Below are positions 14,990 to 24,061 of a stretch of 48,120 nt of DNA, piece by piece (the first letter of the stretch is position 1; every line of letters starts with the position of its first letter). The stretch covers positions 1 to 48,120 of the forward strand of contig CAREUR010000007.1 in assembly GCA_948968885.1 (NCBI GenBank). The letters run 5' to 3'. Both the position numbers and the translations under genes were made by a program. Origin of the DNA: an uncultured Eubacteriales bacterium. GTDB taxonomy: Bacteria > Bacillota > Clostridia > Oscillospirales > Acutalibacteraceae. The notes beneath the pieces were generated by a model that saw nothing but the letters and a program-made list of their open reading frames with translations, was not told the DNA's origin and made no database searches.

Positions 14990-16258
14990 ATGTTTGTGGA
15001 CGTTGCTAAAGTTAAGCTGAAGGCTGGAGACGGCGGGAACGGTGCGGTGTCGTTTCATCGTGAAAAATATGTTTCTTCTGGTGGGCCGGACGGCGGAGAT
15101 GGCGGCAAGGGCGGCGATATAATTTTTGTTGCGGATAGAAACCTTGCGACGCTGGCGGATTTTCGGTATAAACGAAAATACATTGCGAAAAATGGAGAAA
15201 GCGGGAAGGCTTGTCGATCTTCGGGCAAAAGCGCGCCGAATCTGGTGATTCGTGTGCCGAAAGGCACGATAGTTAGAGAATTGACGAGCGGGAAGATCAT
15301 TGCGGATATTTCTACTGACGCGGAGACGGTTATTGTGCGGGGCGGCAAAGGCGGGTATGGCAACATGCATTTTGCGACGCCGACTCGGCAGGCACCTCGA
15401 TTTGCAAAGCCTGGCGTGAAGGGCGAAGAGCTTGAAGTTCAGCTGGAGCTAAAATTGTTGGCGGACGTTGGCTTGGTGGGATTCCCGAATGTTGGCAAGT
15501 CCACTTTGATATCGGTGATAAGCCAGGCAAAGCCCGTGGTTGCGGATTATCATTTTACGACGCTCACACCTGTTTTGGGCGTGGTGCGGATGCGCGAGGA
15601 GTCTTCCTTTGTGGTTGCCGATATACCGGGGTTAATCGAAGGAGCTTGCAAAGGGCTGGGGTTGGGACATCAGTTTTTGCGACACATTGAACGATGCCGG
15701 TTATTGGTGCATGTTGTGGACGTTGCCGGAAGTGAGGGGCGCGATCCGTTTGAGGACTTTGAGGTTATAAACCGGGAATTAAGGAGTTTTGATGAGGGAT
15801 TATCGGCTAAACCGATGCTCGTTGCGGGGAATAAGTGCGATCTGGCTAGTGACGCGCAAATTGAACGCTTTAAAGGTTATGTGGAGGCTAGAGGATACAA
15901 ATTTTTCCCGATAATGGCGCCGATAAACCACGGAGTTGAGGCTTTGCTGCTGGAGATAGAGGCGATGCTCGCCAAATTGCCGCCGATTACGATTTACGAG
16001 CCGGAGGAACTGCCGGAAAATTTATTCAAACAGGCTGATGGCGGAATTGAAGTCACGACGCGCAATGGCGTATATTTTGTTAGCGGAGAAAAGGTTTTGC
16101 GGCTCGTGGAGTCGGTGAACTTGGACGATTATGAGTCGTTGCGATACTTTCACAAGATGCTTGGAATTTTCGGCGTGTTAGATAAACTAAAAAATGCCGG
16201 CATAAAGCAGGGCGACACCGTGAACATTTATGATTTTGAGTTTGAATTTTTAGAGTAG
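14990..16258 (+). CDS. obg: GTPase Obg/CgtA
   Basis: A ribosome-associated GTPase acting in 50S assembly and stress and sporulation control. The Obg fold fills the N-terminal ~157 residues, with its Gly-rich segments (AGDGGNGAVSF, GGPDGGDGGKGG). The G domain has GFPNVGKST near 164-172, DIPGLIEGA as G3 and NKCDL as G4. A C-terminal OCT domain (about 345-422) follows. 422 residues, normal. GGAATAGGTG precedes ATG. mrnC begins 16 bases after the stop. Confidence 0.97.
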   Translation: MFVDVAKVKLKAGDGGNGAVSFHREKYVSSGGPDGGDGGKGGDIIFVADRNLATLADFRYKRKYIAKNGESGKACRSSGKSAPNLVIRVPKGTIVRELTSGKIIADISTDAETVIVRGGKGGYGNMHFATPTRQAPRFAKPGVKGEELEVQLELKLLADVGLVGFPNVGKSTLISVISQAKPVVADYHFTTLTPVLGVVRMREESSFVVADIPGLIEGACKGLGLGHQFLRHIERCRLLVHVVDVAGSEGRDPFEDFEVINRELRSFDEGLSAKPMLVAGNKCDLASDAQIERFKGYVEARGYKFFPIMAPINHGVEALLLEIEAMLAKLPPITIYEPEELPENLFKQADGGIEVTTRNGVYFVSGEKVLRLVESVNLDDYESLRYFHKMLGIFGVLDKLKNAGIKQGDTVNIYDFEFEFLE

Positions 16259-16274
16259 CGCCGGGGGGAGAGGT

Positions 16275-16667
16275 TTGGAACGGCTATATAACGGCGAATG
16301 CGATTATAGGGCGCTGAGCCCGCTGAATTTGGCGTTTGTGGGCGACGGTGTGTATGAGTTGTTTGTGAGAGAATGGCTTGCCTGCAGTGGGAATTGCCCG
16401 GTCGGGAAGCTGCATAGGATGAAGGTGGAGAAAGTTTGCTGCAAGGCCCAGGCAGAGCTTATGGATTCCTTGATGCCAAAGCTAACAGCGGAAGAGTTGG
16501 CCGTTTTTAAGCGAGGCCGAAACGCGCATACTTGCCATACGCCAAAGAATGCAACGAACGAAGCGTACCATACCGCGACGGGCCTGGAGGCTTTGATTGG
16601 ATACATTTATTTAAAGGGCGATATACCGAGGGTGCGAGAGATTTTGGGCCTGATTGAAAAAATTTGA
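16275..16667 (+). CDS. mrnC: Mini-ribonuclease 3 (MrnC)
   Basis: An RNase III catalytic domain without the double-stranded RNA-binding domain, which in Bacillus matures 23S rRNA. The signature NLAFVGDGVYELFVREW carries the catalytic Asp, and ATGLEALIGYIYLKGD carries the second acidic site. 130 residues. The start is TTG 16275 behind GGGGGGAGAGG. In many Firmicutes mrnC follows cysS; here cysS lies 10 kb away and mrnC follows obg. Confidence 0.93.
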   Translation: MERLYNGECDYRALSPLNLAFVGDGVYELFVREWLACSGNCPVGKLHRMKVEKVCCKAQAELMDSLMPKLTAEELAVFKRGRNAHTCHTPKNATNEAYHTATGLEALIGYIYLKGDIPRVREILGLIEKI

Positions 16668-16702
16668 AAAATTTAAAATAAACTAGGAGTGGTTGTGTTA
16701 TT

Positions 16703-17689
16703 ATGAGTAGACTTAAGAGCGCGAATGCGATTGGATGGGCGCAGGACATTTTTGTGATTTTGCTGGGGTGCTTTGTGTACGCGATTTCGATAAATTGCTT
16801 TACTGATCCCAACAATATTTCTCCGGGTGGAGTTATTGGTATTGGCCAGCTGGTTGGCGATTTGACGGGATTTCCTAAAGGCCTTTTTTGCTTGCTTATT
16901 AATATTCCTATATTTTTGTGGGCTTTTGCAGAGCTAAACTGGCGCGGATTAATAAAGAATTTGTTTGCAACGGTTGCGCTGAACGTTTTGGCAGACTTGA
17001 CGGTGCCTATCTTGCCGGAATATAAAGGAGACATGATGATTGCGGCGATACTTGCGGGCATAAGTGGAGGCATTGGGCTGGGGTTAATATTTACCCGTGG
17101 CGCTGCTACTGGCGGAACGGACCTTTTGGCGACTTTGACAAAGATACATATACCGCACATCCCGGTGGGCAAAATCTTGATGTTTATAGACGGCACGGTT
17201 GTAGGGGTTTCTACGGTTGTGTACAGTATGGGGAGCAATGACCCGTTTGCGATAATTAACGGTGCGACGTATGCGGCGATCTTGCTGTTTGTGGAGACAA
17301 AGCTGATTGACGCCATGATGTATGGCACGAGCCTCGGTACGGGGAGGGTTATGTTTATTATATCGAAGAAGAGTGCCGAGATTTCGCAAAGAATAATGGC
17401 GGACCTAAAAAGAGGCGTTACCGTGCTAAAGGGTCAGGGCGGATATACTGGCAATGAGGAAGAAATCCTGATGAGTGCGGTAAGGAAGCAAGAGGTTCAC
17501 AAAATTTATGATATAATAAAGAAAGAGGACAAAGACGCGTTTGTTATAGTCGGTGAGGCCGGCGAGATTACAGGGCTCGGATTTAAGGCTTTGGACGAAG
17601 AGCTGGAGCGTTCGGAATTTTTTAAGAAAATAGCAGATAAAAAATTTGCAAATAATAAAAAGACGCATAATGACAGCGAAAATGCCTAA
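16703..17689 (+). CDS. YitT family membrane protein
   Basis: A 328-residue integral membrane protein of unknown transport function. Residues ~10-215 are the YitT membrane domain with about five helices and the family's NNISPGGVIGIGQL and RGAATGGTDLLA segments. Residues ~230-310 are the cytoplasmic DUF2179 domain (GVTVLKGQGGYTGNEEEIL). An AGGAGTGG site lies upstream of ATG 16703. It follows mrnC and has a strong terminator after it, so it probably ends the obg-mrnC unit. Confidence 0.92.
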   Translation: MSRLKSANAIGWAQDIFVILLGCFVYAISINCFTDPNNISPGGVIGIGQLVGDLTGFPKGLFCLLINIPIFLWAFAELNWRGLIKNLFATVALNVLADLTVPILPEYKGDMMIAAILAGISGGIGLGLIFTRGAATGGTDLLATLTKIHIPHIPVGKILMFIDGTVVGVSTVVYSMGSNDPFAIINGATYAAILLFVETKLIDAMMYGTSLGTGRVMFIISKKSAEISQRIMADLKRGVTVLKGQGGYTGNEEEILMSAVRKQEVHKIYDIIKKEDKDAFVIVGEAGEITGLGFKALDEELERSEFFKKIADKKFANNKKTHNDSENA

Positions 17690-17728
17690 AGTTAGAGCTT
17701 TGCTTAGTTTAAAAATTTGCGCAAAAAG

Positions 17729-17764
17729 AAGCAGCATTCCAAAAGTCTGGAATGTTGCTTTTTA
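17729..17764 (+). terminator. Terminator after the YitT-family gene
   Basis: AAGCAGCATTCCA pairs with TGGAATGTTGCTT (13 bp, one G-U) around a 6-base loop, then TTTTT. Confidence 0.88.
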
Positions 17765-17827
17765 ATTAAAATGATATCATAATTATTTTATAACATTTTC
17801 ACTTTAAATTAACTTATTGGGGATATT

Positions 17828-17935
17828 TTAGCGTTTTTCGTTATTATTTTTGTTTTGCTTGTTATCATTTTTATTGTTGTTATTGCTGTTATTTTTGTTC
17901 TGATTTTGGTTTTGGTTCTGATTATTTTGTGCCAT
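17828..17935 (-). CDS. 35-residue Asn/Gln-rich microprotein
   Basis: A short frame starting at ATG 17935 behind GGGGGGTG at a good distance. It encodes 35 residues made almost entirely of Asn, Gln and Lys (starting MAQNNQNQNQNQNK, ending NNNEKR). No hydrophobic segment. The ribosome-binding site and a clean start argue for translation. Small Asn/Gln-rich proteins occur among spore proteins of Firmicutes, so a spore role is possible, but nothing in the sequence proves it. Confidence 0.5.
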   Translation of the reverse strand: MAQNNQNQNQNQNKNNSNNNNKNDNKQNKNNNEKR

Positions 17936-17993
17936 TACGTTCACCCCCCACGTCAACGGTATAACTTTGAGAAAATTAAGATATATTTTCTTT

Positions 17994-18036
17994 GCGACCA
18001 AAAAATAGTTTAAATTTTAAATTAATTTTTGGCCGC
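17994..18036. repeat. A+T-rich long hairpin before the methyltransferase gene
   Basis: GCG-x-CCAAAAA pairs with TTTTTGG-x-CGC around an A+T-rich interior. GACCAAAAAATA recurs as a direct repeat at 17996 and about 18055. It lies between the divergent microprotein and methyltransferase genes, so it may be regulatory. Otherwise the 17765-18095 gap shows nothing more than the microprotein. Confidence 0.4.
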
Positions 18037-18095
18037 AATAGTATTATTAACGAAAGACCAAAAAATATTCAAAAAATTTTAAAAGGAGCATTCGC

Positions 18096-19469
18096 ATGCA
18101 GCTGCCGCTTGAATATAAACGCGAGCTTGAAAATTTATTTAGCGACGAGAGCGAATATCGCAGGTTTCTCTCGTGCTACGATGCGCCGCCTTATAGAGGA
18201 ATTCGGATAAACACTTTAAAGGTTGATGAGGAGCGGTTTAAAGAAATTTTTAAATTTAAGATAAAAAAGTCGCCGTTTTCAAAAGACAGCTATTATCTGG
18301 AAGATGACGTAAACTCAATAGGCAACTTGCCGCTCCATCATGCGGGGGCTTTTTATGTGCAGGAACCATCGGCGTCTTCGGCTGTTACGGCTTTGGATCC
18401 GCAACCTTACGAAAAAATTTTGGATTTATGTGCAGCGCCAGGGGGCAAGTCAACGCAGATTGCAGCTGCTTTAAGAGGGCATGGGCTTTTGTGGTCAAAC
18501 GAGGTTGTTGGCAGCAGAGCTAGGGTTTTGCTCTCGAACATTGAGCGGATGGGCGTTAGGAATGCTGTGGTTTCTTCGAGTGCGCCTGAGGTTTTATGCG
18601 AAAAATTATGCGGCTTTTTTGATAAAGTTTTGGTAGATGCGCCGTGCTCCGGCGAAGGGATGTTTCGCAAGAATCCGGAGGCGATTGTAGAATGGTCGCC
18701 AGAACACGTAAAGGCCTGCGCCAAACGGCAGCTTGCAATCTTAAGGGCGGCGGCAAAAGCCTTAAGAAACGGCGGCGTTTTGGTGTACTCGACGTGCACA
18801 TTTTCTCTGGAGGAAAACGAGGGAGTTATATACGATTTTTTGAAAGAGAACTCCGATTTTGCGCTGGAAGACATCGATGCGCAATTTGGCCGAGCTGCTT
18901 GCAACATTCGGCGGGGTGGCAATTTAATAGACACAAGCAGGACTCGGAGGATTTTTCCTCAGGATGGTGGCGAGGGACATTTTGTTGCGAGAATGAGAAA
19001 AATTGGTGCTGGCACGAAAAAAGTGCGGGAGTTTAATTATAAAACCGCGAAAAATACAGATAATAAGCTTGGATATGAGATTTTTTCGCAGCTGTTTAAT
19101 TGTGACATCTACGGCAAAATAGCTAAGGTTGCGGATAAATTCATCATTTTGCCAGAAGGCCTACCAGACATCGCAGGGCTAGGTGCTGTGCGGGCAGGCG
19201 TACTTTTGGCCACGAACAAAGGCTCCGTCTGGGAACCTGCACATGCGGCTTTTATGGCGGCCTCCAAAGGGGAGCTCAAGTTTAGTGTTGAACTTAGTTC
19301 CGACTCGAGCGAGATTTTAGATTACTTAAGGGGGCATGAGATTTTGATTGACGATAAGCTTAGCGGGTATGTTGGGGTTTGCGTGGACGGCATTGTGGCA
19401 GGCTTTGGCAAGGCCGTTAACGGTCGGCTAAAAAACAAGTACCCTAAGGGGTTGCGGATTCTTAGCTGA
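18096..19469 (+). CDS. rRNA cytosine-C5 methyltransferase, RsmF-like (NOL1/NOP2/Sun family)
   Basis: An S-adenosylmethionine-dependent RNA m5C methyltransferase, 457 residues. Residues ~100-290 form the Rossmann catalytic domain: LDLCAAPGGKSTQIA (cofactor loop), VLVDAPCSGEGMFRK with the releasing Cys in motif IV, and VYSTCTFSLEENEGVI with the catalytic Cys in motif VI. The C-terminal ~160 residues match the RsmF C-terminal/PUA-like part. Target is most likely 16S rRNA, by family. AAAAGGAG precedes ATG 18096. Confidence 0.9.
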   Translation: MQLPLEYKRELENLFSDESEYRRFLSCYDAPPYRGIRINTLKVDEERFKEIFKFKIKKSPFSKDSYYLEDDVNSIGNLPLHHAGAFYVQEPSASSAVTALDPQPYEKILDLCAAPGGKSTQIAAALRGHGLLWSNEVVGSRARVLLSNIERMGVRNAVVSSSAPEVLCEKLCGFFDKVLVDAPCSGEGMFRKNPEAIVEWSPEHVKACAKRQLAILRAAAKALRNGGVLVYSTCTFSLEENEGVIYDFLKENSDFALEDIDAQFGRAACNIRRGGNLIDTSRTRRIFPQDGGEGHFVARMRKIGAGTKKVREFNYKTAKNTDNKLGYEIFSQLFNCDIYGKIAKVADKFIILPEGLPDIAGLGAVRAGVLLATNKGSVWEPAHAAFMAASKGELKFSVELSSDSSEILDYLRGHEILIDDKLSGYVGVCVDGIVAGFGKAVNGRLKNKYPKGLRILS

Positions 19470-19490
19470 ATTGCCGTAAAATTGAGGAAT

Positions 19491-19519
19491 TTGCATAAAA
19501 CGAGCGCAGGTGCTATAAT
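19491..19519 (+). promoter_or_regulatory. Extended -10 promoter of the phospholipase-C-fold gene
   Basis: TTGCAT (19491-19496), 17 bases and TATAAT (19514-19519) with TGC directly before the -10 box. Confidence 0.7.
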
Positions 19520-19550
19520 TTCGGTGTAAAATATTGTAGAGGTGAGGAAG

Positions 19551-20411
19551 ATGCCGGCAGCGATTACGCATTATTTGCAGGTGGAGCGAGTTTTGACGGG
19601 GCTTGCAAAGTTGCATCCGGAGTTTGAATATAACAAAAATGCCGTTTTGTGGGGCGCGCAGGGGCCAGATTTTATCTTGTCGCACAGGGCGCTGCCGGGC
19701 CAGTCGGGGCGGAGCATAAAAAAATATGGGGCATATTTGCAGGAGGAAGAGATTAATAATTTAAGGGATGAGGTTTTTGCGGCCATCCCGGAGGAGAATT
19801 TTACGCGGCTTGAAAAGTCCTATTTAATCGGATTCTTTTGCCACAGCATTTTAGACAGGTTGGCGCTCCCGTTTATTAACTATAGCTCGCAGAGCCTTGC
19901 CGATTTGAACCCGGATTGCGATTTGCAGATTTGCCGAAATAACGTAAAATCCACGCTGGACGTGATAATTTTGAGGCACGAAAAGCAGCAGTTGCCGAGT
20001 AGGATTCAGTTGAAGCGCTTGTTGCCAAAGGACGAAAAAGTGAAAAAGTTTGTGGTGGAGCTGTTTTATAATTTGCTGACGGAAAATTACGATGCGGATG
20101 TTACAAAAGAGGATATTCTTGAGGCTATGTGCGATTTTAGAAAATTTTTTGGGCTCATGACCGACAGAACGGGGATAAAAAAGGAATTCGTTAAAAAGAT
20201 AGAGAAGTGGCAGGGCAAGGATGCTTATATGTCGAGCTATATAAGGGACTTAACCGAGGACGACAGCTATGATTATTCGAACTTGTCGCACAGCATTTGG
20301 AATTGGCCTATGGATGGCGGCGAGGAGCGAACGGACAGCTTTTTTGACATTTACGAGCAGTCTATTGTGGACTCTGTTGCGTTTGCGGACAAATTTATTC
20401 TGCGCGGCTAG
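19551..20411 (+). CDS. Zinc-dependent phospholipase C family protein
   Basis: A 286-residue, mostly helical protein of the zinc-dependent phospholipase C / S1-P1-like fold common in Clostridia. Putative zinc ligands are His in PAAITHYLQVERVL, Asp in WGAQGPDFIL, His and Asp in GFFCHSILDRLALP, and later His residues. No signal peptide is present, unlike the secreted toxins, so a cytoplasmic hydrolase is more likely; the substrate is unknown. I start at ATG 19551 (MPAAITHY) because GAGGTGAGG lies just upstream; GTG 19542 would sit inside that site. Monocistronic. Confidence 0.85.
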   Translation: MPAAITHYLQVERVLTGLAKLHPEFEYNKNAVLWGAQGPDFILSHRALPGQSGRSIKKYGAYLQEEEINNLRDEVFAAIPEENFTRLEKSYLIGFFCHSILDRLALPFINYSSQSLADLNPDCDLQICRNNVKSTLDVIILRHEKQQLPSRIQLKRLLPKDEKVKKFVVELFYNLLTENYDADVTKEDILEAMCDFRKFFGLMTDRTGIKKEFVKKIEKWQGKDAYMSSYIRDLTEDDSYDYSNLSHSIWNWPMDGGEERTDSFFDIYEQSIVDSVAFADKFILRG

Positions 20412-20446
20412 ATCGAATTTTATGGGTAACTAGGGGTGCGCCACGG

Positions 20447-20475
20447 TTGAAAAAAAGGTAGTTTTTTGGTATAAT
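20447..20475 (+). promoter_or_regulatory. Sigma-A-type promoter of the glycan cluster
   Basis: TTGAAA (20447-20452), 17 bases and TATAAT (20470-20475), 39 bases before the sugar transferase start. Confidence 0.7.
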
Positions 20476-20513
20476 GGCCCTTGGAATTTTAAATACAAAA
20501 ATAAAAATGAGGT

Positions 20514-21206
20514 ATGATTTTGATTTTGCACAAGTGGGAGGACATCCCATCGGCATTGAAAAATGAACGTACGCGGTATTATTATGAAATTTTGAACAAA
20601 AAGAAATTTGATCTTTTTTTGAAGCGAGTGTTCGACTTTATTGTAGCGGTGTTTTTGCTGGTTTTGCTGGCGCCTGTCTTTGTGATTGTGGCCATCCTTG
20701 TAAAGCTAACGTCCGTGGGGCCGGTTTTATACAAGCAGGAGCGGGTTACTACATATGGCCGGGTTTTTAGGATATACAAGTTTAGGACAATGGTCGAAAA
20801 CGCCGACAAAATGGGCTCTTTGGTTACGCTTGATAATGACACTCGGGTTACTAAGTTGGGGCAATTTTTACGTCGGTTTCGGCTGGATGAGATTCCACAA
20901 CTGTTTAATATAATTTTGGGGCAAATGAGCTTTGTGGGCACGCGGCCTGAGGTTAAGAAATACGTGGAAGCTTATTCGGATGAGATGCTTGCAACTTTGC
21001 TTATGCCGGCGGGTGTGACGTCTTTGGCGAGCATAAGTTTTCGCGACGAGGACAAACACCTGGACAGCCGCGAAAGCGTGGAGGCTACTTACATAAACAA
21101 AATTTTGCCGGAGAAGATGAGGCATAATCTCGAGTATATCGAGAAGTTTAACATTTTTTACGACGTAGCTTTGATGATAAAGACGGTTCTAGCTGTGGTT
21201 AATTGA
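20514..21206 (+). CDS. Undecaprenyl-phosphate sugar phosphotransferase (bacterial sugar transferase)
   Basis: A 230-residue monotopic phosphoglycosyl transferase that starts surface-glycan synthesis by moving a sugar-phosphate onto undecaprenyl phosphate. One membrane helix lies at residues ~43-66 (FDFIVAVFLLVLLAPVFVIV). The catalytic segment YKFRTMVENADKMG follows, then LGQFLRRFRLDEIPQLFNIILG with the Asp-Glu dyad and MSFVGTRPEV. It is the short form without an N-terminal CoA-binding-like domain. First gene of a three-gene cluster with an aminotransferase and a polymerase/ligase. Confidence 0.93.
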   Translation: MILILHKWEDIPSALKNERTRYYYEILNKKKFDLFLKRVFDFIVAVFLLVLLAPVFVIVAILVKLTSVGPVLYKQERVTTYGRVFRIYKFRTMVENADKMGSLVTLDNDTRVTKLGQFLRRFRLDEIPQLFNIILGQMSFVGTRPEVKKYVEAYSDEMLATLLMPAGVTSLASISFRDEDKHLDSRESVEATYINKILPEKMRHNLEYIEKFNIFYDVALMIKTVLAVVN

Positions 21207-21266
21207 CTTGGATTTTTGCAGAGTTTTGGTTGAGATGCGGTTTAATTTGTAAAGAGGAAATGATGC

Positions 21267-22475
21267 GTGGCTATGAGGATTATAAGGTTTTCTCCGCCGG
21301 ACATTGGCGACTTGGAGATAGATGCGGTTAGCGAGGTTTTGCGGTCGGGCTGGATAACTACGGGCCCCAAGGTGAAGGAGTTTGAGGCCAAGATTGCGAA
21401 ATATTGCCATACTCCCAAGGCGGTTTGTTTGAACTCTGCCACCGCCTGCATGGAGCTGATTCTTCGTGTTTTGGGCATTGGACCGGGCGACGAAGTCATC
21501 ACCAGCGCGTACACTTACACGGCGTCGGCGAGCGTTATTTGTCACGTGGGCGCAACGCCCGTTTTGGTCGACACGGCGAAGGATTCCTTCGAGATGGATT
21601 ATGACCGTTTGAGCAAAGCTATTACGCCGAGGACAAAGGCGATAATTCCGGTGGACTTGGCCGGCAGAATGTGCGATTACGACAGGATCTTTGAAATTGT
21701 TGAAAGCAAAAAAGGCTTATTTGAGCCTAAAAATGCAATCCAATCGGCGTTTAACAGGGTAATCATCATTGCGGACGCGGCGCATGCGTTTGGGGCTTGG
21801 CGCAAGGGCAAGGTTTGTGGCTCTGTTGCGGACTTTACGAGCTTTTCTTTTCATGCGGTTAAGAATTTGACCATGGCAGAGGGCGGCGCGCTGACTTGGC
21901 GCACTCACACTGGGCTGGATGATGAATCTTTATATCGGCAGTTTATGCTGTGGTCGCTGCACGGGCAGTCTAAGGACGCCTTGGCCAAGACGACGCCAGG
22001 CAGCTGGGAGTATGACATTGTCTACCCGGGCTACAAGTGCAATATGACGGACCTGATGGCCGCTATAGGGTTGGCTCAGCTTGAGCGGTATAATTCTCTT
22101 TTAGAAAAAAGAAGACATATAATAAATACATGCGATGAAGCCTTTAAAAGCTTGCCCGTGTCGGCGTTGAGGCATTTTGATGAGGAGAATACTTCTAGTG
22201 GGCATTTATATTTGACGCGGCTAGATGGTAAGGACGAGAAGGACAGAAATCGGCTGATTGAGCTGATGGCGCACCGGGGAGTTGCTACGAATGTGCACTA
22301 TAAGCCGTTGCCGATGTTTACTGCCTACAAAAATTTAGGGTTTGAAATCAAGGACTTTAAGAATGCTTATGACACCTACAAAAACGAGGTCACGCTGCCG
22401 CTGCACACGCTGCTTGCGGATGAGGACGTCGATTATGTGGTGAACTCGTTTAGGGAGTGTCTGCAAGAAATTTAG
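21267..22475 (+). CDS. DegT/DnrJ/EryC1/StrS family sugar aminotransferase
   Basis: A PLP-dependent aminotransferase, 402 residues, that makes amino sugars from nucleotide-linked keto sugars. N-terminal SGWITTGPKVKEFEAKIA is typical, AYTYTASASV lies near the PLP phosphate site, IIADAAHAFGA holds the PLP-contact Asp, and FSFHAVKNLTMAEGG carries the Schiff-base Lys. C-terminal GVATNVHYKPLP is conserved. GTG at 21267 is 9 bases from GAGG. Its product is probably a building block for the glycan started by the gene upstream. Confidence 0.94.
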   Translation: MAMRIIRFSPPDIGDLEIDAVSEVLRSGWITTGPKVKEFEAKIAKYCHTPKAVCLNSATACMELILRVLGIGPGDEVITSAYTYTASASVICHVGATPVLVDTAKDSFEMDYDRLSKAITPRTKAIIPVDLAGRMCDYDRIFEIVESKKGLFEPKNAIQSAFNRVIIIADAAHAFGAWRKGKVCGSVADFTSFSFHAVKNLTMAEGGALTWRTHTGLDDESLYRQFMLWSLHGQSKDALAKTTPGSWEYDIVYPGYKCNMTDLMAAIGLAQLERYNSLLEKRRHIINTCDEAFKSLPVSALRHFDEENTSSGHLYLTRLDGKDEKDRNRLIELMAHRGVATNVHYKPLPMFTAYKNLGFEIKDFKNAYDTYKNEVTLPLHTLLADEDVDYVVNSFRECLQEI

Positions 22476-22528
22476 GCGGGGGCCGAGAGGGAGCCGAAAA
22501 ACTGGATGTATAAGGGGTTGGATGTTGA

Positions 22529-23980
22529 TTGTGCAAGTCGATAATGAAAGTTTGCTCAAGGAATCTTTACAACGAAGCCGCGTTTAGAATCACTTATTTT
22601 GTCAGCCTGTTTTTTAGTGGCGTCGTCTTTTTGGACATCGTGTCGGTGCCCCTCTGCGCTGCGTCGCTTATTTGGTCGGTTTTGATTTTTATAAATAGGC
22701 TAAAAATCGGAACTTTGAACGTAAAATATTCAAAAACTATCGTCTTGTTCCTCTTGTTTTCGATAATAACGGCGTTTATAAACGTAGCCGTTGGCCTCCC
22801 AATCAACTTTTTGGCCGGGCTGGTCATTATATACCACGCGGCGGCTTGCTTCTTTTTGTTTTACGGAATGCACGGCAACACGGCCAATTTTGAGACCATA
22901 AAAAGAGAAATAATTTTAGTATGCAAAATTTTGGTCGTGATATCGACCACGCTGGTGCTTTTGAGCTTTGTGCTGCTGATGTTTAAGGACTCATTTACGT
23001 TTAGCTTGCCGATGTTTCCGATAATCGAGAGGTATGAGCGATATGAGCGCGTTGTGGGAATCATAAAGAGCGCGGAGTCTGTTAGGTTCACCGGAGTTTT
23101 TATTAACCCGAACATATTGGCGTTTTGCTCGGCTGTTTCTATAATTTTTTGCCACATTCTTTATCGGACAAACCAAATTTTTAATTTAGAAAAAAAATGG
23201 TCAAAAGTTTTGCTGATAACTGTGATTGTCTCGGCGCACTTTTTGGCGTTGATTTTGAGCGACTCGATAGCATCGTTCTTGCTTTTGGTGATTTACGCGG
23301 TGCTGTGGATGTTCTACAAGATGATTTTAGAGAACAAAATTTCGTCAATAAAGGCGGTCGCAAAGCATAGCGCGCTTTTTTTGCTGGGATGTTTGGTGTT
23401 GGTCTTTGGGCTTTTTGGCTTTAGAGCGTGCTTTCAGAACAGTGCTTCAGATATAATCGACAACGTGTGCTCGATTATTACGAACTACGCCTCAAATCCC
23501 GACATTAACAACGATATTGTCCATTTTGGCAGACCCAATTATGATCTGCGCGAAGGTAGCGGCCGGAGTCGGCTTTTGGCGCAAGGTTTCTATATTTTTT
23601 TAAGGCATCCGCTGTTTGGCATTGGCAGCACGAATGTTGTTGAATACGGTAACGTTTATTTTGAAGAGGGGATCGCGTTTTCTAATTTTCACAACGGGTA
23701 TTTTTCAATCTTGGTGTGCAACGGCGCTGTCGGATTTATAACATTTGCGGTGTTTTTGACCATGGTGATGCTTAATTTGCTTATATTCTTTTTTAGAAAA
23801 TGCGCGCGGCTAAAAGACACAGTGTTTGTCAACCTGCTAATATGCCTGCTGGCGTACCTGGTTTTTGCGCTGTTTGAAAAGGCGCTGCTGTCGGAAATCA
23901 ACTTTATGAGCATCTTCTTTTGGCTGGCTTTGGGCTACGCGATGGCATTCTTCGTAAAGCACGACGACGAAAAGGAATAG
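22529..23980 (+). CDS. O-antigen ligase/polymerase (Wzy_C-type) membrane protein
   Basis: A 483-residue protein with about 11-12 membrane helices. A large extracellular loop between residues ~300 and 380 contains GSGRSRLLAQGFYIFLRHPL and then FGIGSTN and FHNGYFSILVCNGAVGF, the signature of the Wzy/WaaL ligase-polymerase family. It likely polymerises or attaches the glycan made by the two genes upstream. TTG 22529 is 11 bases from AAGGGG; ATG 22544 is the alternative start (MKVCSRN). Last gene of the cluster; terminator follows. Confidence 0.85.
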   Translation: MCKSIMKVCSRNLYNEAAFRITYFVSLFFSGVVFLDIVSVPLCAASLIWSVLIFINRLKIGTLNVKYSKTIVLFLLFSIITAFINVAVGLPINFLAGLVIIYHAAACFFLFYGMHGNTANFETIKREIILVCKILVVISTTLVLLSFVLLMFKDSFTFSLPMFPIIERYERYERVVGIIKSAESVRFTGVFINPNILAFCSAVSIIFCHILYRTNQIFNLEKKWSKVLLITVIVSAHFLALILSDSIASFLLLVIYAVLWMFYKMILENKISSIKAVAKHSALFLLGCLVLVFGLFGFRACFQNSASDIIDNVCSIITNYASNPDINNDIVHFGRPNYDLREGSGRSRLLAQGFYIFLRHPLFGIGSTNVVEYGNVYFEEGIAFSNFHNGYFSILVCNGAVGFITFAVFLTMVMLNLLIFFFRKCARLKDTVFVNLLICLLAYLVFALFEKALLSEINFMSIFFWLALGYAMAFFVKHDDEKE

Positions 23981-24002
23981 ACAATTAAGAGAGCAAAAAA
24001 AG

Positions 24003-24042
24003 AAATCCTTGTTAGAATCGAAACCCTAACAGAGGATTTTTG
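24003..24042. terminator. Bidirectional terminator
   Basis: AAATCC-x-TGTTAG pairs with CTAACA-x-GGATTT, with an A-run before and a T-run after. It serves the glycan cluster on the plus strand and the zinc-ribbon gene on the minus strand. Confidence 0.75.
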
Positions 24043-24061
24043 ATATTTTTAAGAGCTTAGT

